A stretch of DNA of 53,420 nucleotides from Chlorogloeopsis fritschii PCC 6912 (GTDB lineage Bacteria > Cyanobacteriota > Cyanobacteriia > Cyanobacteriales > Nostocaceae). The first letter of the stretch is position 1. The number at the start of each line of letters is the position of its first letter. The notes beneath the pieces are model-generated. The model did no database searches and had not been told where the DNA came from. It saw only the letters and a list, made by a program, of their open reading frames with translations. This document shows positions 51,414 to 53,420 of this stretch, one piece after another. The DNA lies in assembly GCF_000317285.1 (NCBI RefSeq), contig NZ_AJLN01000125.1:1-53420 (forward strand), in the 5' to 3' direction. The translations under genes were made by a program, and so were the position numbers.

Positions 51414-53411
51414 ATGTGCATTGAATTTGGCAGGGAAATTTGTGGTATCCTCGATTCAGCAGAATCACGTGAGTGGTTAGTAACTAATGGTATAGGTGGA
51501 TATGCTTCAGGTACTATAGCAGGATTACTGACTCGACGTTATCACGGCTTGCTGATGGCAGCCCTAAAACCACCTCTAGGTCGCACCTTACTGTTAGCGA
51601 AGGTGGATGAAAATGTTTTGTATGGTGATAAAATTTACCCTTTGTGCACCAACCGTTGGACTGATGGAATTGTTAGTCCTAATGGTTACCAGCACATAGA
51701 ACGTTTCTCGTTGGAGGGCACTATTCCTGTGTGGCGTTTTGCCTGTGCCGATGCCCTGTTAGAAAAACGAATTTGGATGCAGCAGGGAGCCAACACTACT
51801 TACGTCCACTATCTTCTGCGCCGTGCCTCTCAACCTTTACAGCTAACCCTCAAAGCAATGGTAAACTACCGCGATTATCACGGCAGCACCCAAAGTAATG
51901 GGTGGAAAATGAGCGTTGAGTTAGTGGAGCGAGGAATTTGCGTGACTGCCTACGAGAGTGCGGTACCACTTTACCTACTCAGCGATCGCGCTAGTGCTGT
52001 TCCTGCCCACAATTGGTATTACGGATTTGATTTGGTAGCAGAACGTTACCGAGGATTAAGCGATCGTGAAGATCATTTGCACGCTGCTACTTTTCAAATA
52101 ATTATTAATCCTGGAGAATCTCTAACTTTTGTTGCCAGTACAGAGAAAGAGCCTAACTTAAATGGTGAAACAGCTCTTAAACTCCGCCGCACCCAAGAGC
52201 AAAAGTTAATTACACTTTGGAAATCCAGCCGTTCTTCTCACGCGAAAGAAACTCCTGCTTGGGTAAATCATTTGGTTTTGGCAGCCGATCAATTTATTGT
52301 GGATCGTCCCAGACACGATGACATTCATGGCAAAACCATTATTGCTGGTTATCACTGGTTTAGCGACTGGGGAAGAGATACAATGATCAGTCTACCGGGA
52401 GTAACTCTTTCTACTGGGCGTTCAGAAATAGCTCGCTCAATTCTCCGCACCTATGCTAAATACGTAGACAAGGGAATGTTACCAAATCGCTTTCCGGATG
52501 CAGGTGAGACACCAGAATATAATACTGTCGATGCTACTCTTTGGTATTTTGAAGCCCTTCATGCTTACTACCGTTTTACCGAAGATGATGACTTGCTAGA
52601 AGAACTTTTTCCCATATTAGTAGATATTATTGATTGGCACAGTCGCGGTACTCGTTATAACATCCATCTTGATGCGGCAGATGGATTACTTTACGCCGGA
52701 GAAGCCGGAACACAACTGACTTGGATGGATGCCAAAATCGGTGATTGGGTAGTTACACCACGCATTGGCAAACCGATAGAAGTGAATGCTCTCTGGTATA
52801 ATGCGCTGCGGATAATGGCAAATCTTGCCCGTCATATTGGCAAACCCCATCAAGAGTATGACGCAATGGCTGAACGCACCTTAGTTCGATTCTCGCGTTT
52901 TTGGAATCAGGAGGCAGGTTACTGCTATGATGTGCTGGATGGCCCCGATGGTAACGATCCATCCCTACGTCCCAACCAAATTTTTGCTGTATCTCTATCC
53001 GAAAGCCCTCTTACCCCTAATCAGCAAAAAGCTGTAGTAGATGCCTGTGCGCGGATGCTTTTGACTTCACACGCTTTGCGATCGCTTTCCCCCGATCATC
53101 CCCAGTATCAAGGACAATACGGTGGCGATCAACATCAACGAGATAGTGCTTATCACCAAGGTACAACTTGGGGATGGCTAATCGGCCCCTTTGTCTTGGC
53201 GTATCTGCGAGTTTACAAAAATCCAGCACAAGCCCGCCAGTTTCTCGAACCAATGGCTAATCACCTTCACGCTCATGGTATTGGTAGCCTCAGCGAAATA
53301 TTTGATGGTGATGCTCCCATAACGCCACGAGGTTGTATCGCTCAAGCTTGGACTGTAGCAGAAGTGCTACGAGCCTGGTTAGTAACCGAGCAGTTAATTG
53401 CTCCTTTATAA
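51414..53411 (+). CDS. Glycogen debranching enzyme (amylo-alpha-1,6-glucosidase type)
   Basis: A 665-residue protein. The N-terminal domain (about 1-260) has the family opening REWLVTNGIGGYASGTIAGL then TRRYHGLLMAALKPPLGRTL. The C-terminal (alpha/alpha)6 domain (about 275-660) has GYHWFSDWGRDTMISLPG, GMLPNRFPDAGETPEYNTVD, then TWMDAKIGD, IEVNALWYNAL, YHQGTTWGWLIGPF and LSEIFDGDAP. This is the archaeal/bacterial GH133-type architecture that cleaves alpha-1,6 branches of glycogen. It is complete; the stop lies 9 bp before the window edge. It is divergent from the metal ATPase gene. Confidence 0.93.
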   Translation: MCIEFGREICGILDSAESREWLVTNGIGGYASGTIAGLLTRRYHGLLMAALKPPLGRTLLLAKVDENVLYGDKIYPLCTNRWTDGIVSPNGYQHIERFSLEGTIPVWRFACADALLEKRIWMQQGANTTYVHYLLRRASQPLQLTLKAMVNYRDYHGSTQSNGWKMSVELVERGICVTAYESAVPLYLLSDRASAVPAHNWYYGFDLVAERYRGLSDREDHLHAATFQIIINPGESLTFVASTEKEPNLNGETALKLRRTQEQKLITLWKSSRSSHAKETPAWVNHLVLAADQFIVDRPRHDDIHGKTIIAGYHWFSDWGRDTMISLPGVTLSTGRSEIARSILRTYAKYVDKGMLPNRFPDAGETPEYNTVDATLWYFEALHAYYRFTEDDDLLEELFPILVDIIDWHSRGTRYNIHLDAADGLLYAGEAGTQLTWMDAKIGDWVVTPRIGKPIEVNALWYNALRIMANLARHIGKPHQEYDAMAERTLVRFSRFWNQEAGYCYDVLDGPDGNDPSLRPNQIFAVSLSESPLTPNQQKAVVDACARMLLTSHALRSLSPDHPQYQGQYGGDQHQRDSAYHQGTTWGWLIGPFVLAYLRVYKNPAQARQFLEPMANHLHAHGIGSLSEIFDGDAPITPRGCIAQAWTVAEVLRAWLVTEQLIAPL

Positions 53412-53420
53412 AACAAAAAA

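Noticed and set aside
1-53420. tRNA, rRNA and tmRNA genes
   Set aside because: No T-loop/acceptor pairs or rRNA-like conserved blocks were noticed on reading; a covariance scan was not possible here.

Overview
The window looks like chromosomal DNA of a filamentous, probably heterocystous (Nostocales-type) cyanobacterium. This rests on the many HIP1 octamers (GCGATCGC), the spacers filled with heptamer-type tandem repeats (GGGGACA, CTAGGGA, CTAACTA), an S-type phycobilin lyase gene, a group 2 sigma factor and several cyanobacteria-specific families (DUF1823, DUF1565 plus SLH). No rRNA, tRNA, CRISPR array or complete insertion sequence was found. The genus cannot be fixed from what is visible.

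Layout. 1-3.4 kb: a PEP-CTERM exported protein and an internally duplicated protein of unknown function. 3.4-4.9 kb: a 1.5-kb AT-rich stretch with two structured, terminator-ended elements, leading into a SigD-like sigma factor. 6.3-13 kb: a conserved exported protein, cobO, a GH13 glucan enzyme, a small orphan coding remnant, DUF1823, the phycobilin lyase cpcS, a HEAT-repeat protein and a SUI1/YciH protein. 13-16.7 kb: two paralogous Spy/CpxP-like periplasmic proteins beside a NarL-type two-component system. 16.7-23.6 kb: a small membrane protein, a nucleobase deaminase, a K+ channel with a zinc ribbon, an OmpA-like lipoprotein, a beta-helix/SLH protein and a three-gene cluster of exported proteins including a gamma-carbonic-anhydrase-like left-handed beta-helix. 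23.8-29.6 kb: an accessory segment with a PIN toxin/antitoxin pair, a SulP transporter overlapping a DUF1345 gene, an AT-rich AIPR anti-phage-type protein, and a broken second antitoxin. 29.7-33.8 kb: the housekeeping genes tkt, fabF and acpP on the minus strand. 34-42.6 kb: an HdrB-like CCG protein, a STAND-like protein whose nucleotide-binding motifs are degenerate, hspA, lpxD, a 112-bp MITE, a DUF4142 protein and MltA with a small neighbour. 43-53.4 kb: a possible TIR-like orphan, a large hybrid histidine kinase, a GNAT acetyltransferase, a P1B-4 metal ATPase with a MerR-type operator dyad, and a glycogen debranching enzyme.

How the parts work together. Housekeeping themes are carbon storage and flux (GH13, debranching enzyme, transketolase), lipid and envelope synthesis (acpP, fabF, lpxD, mltA), light harvesting (cpcS, perhaps the HEAT protein) and stress sensing (sigma factor, hspA, two kinases). 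The most accessory-looking part is 23.8-29.6 kb: the intact and broken antitoxin copies flank the transporter and the AIPR gene, and the AIPR gene has no HIP1 site. The strongest leads for something undescribed are the TIR-like protein at 43406, the degenerate membrane-anchored STAND protein at 35323, the Spy-pair/NarL-type sensor locus, the secreted trio at 21315-23594, and the paired structured intergenic elements upstream of the sigma factor.
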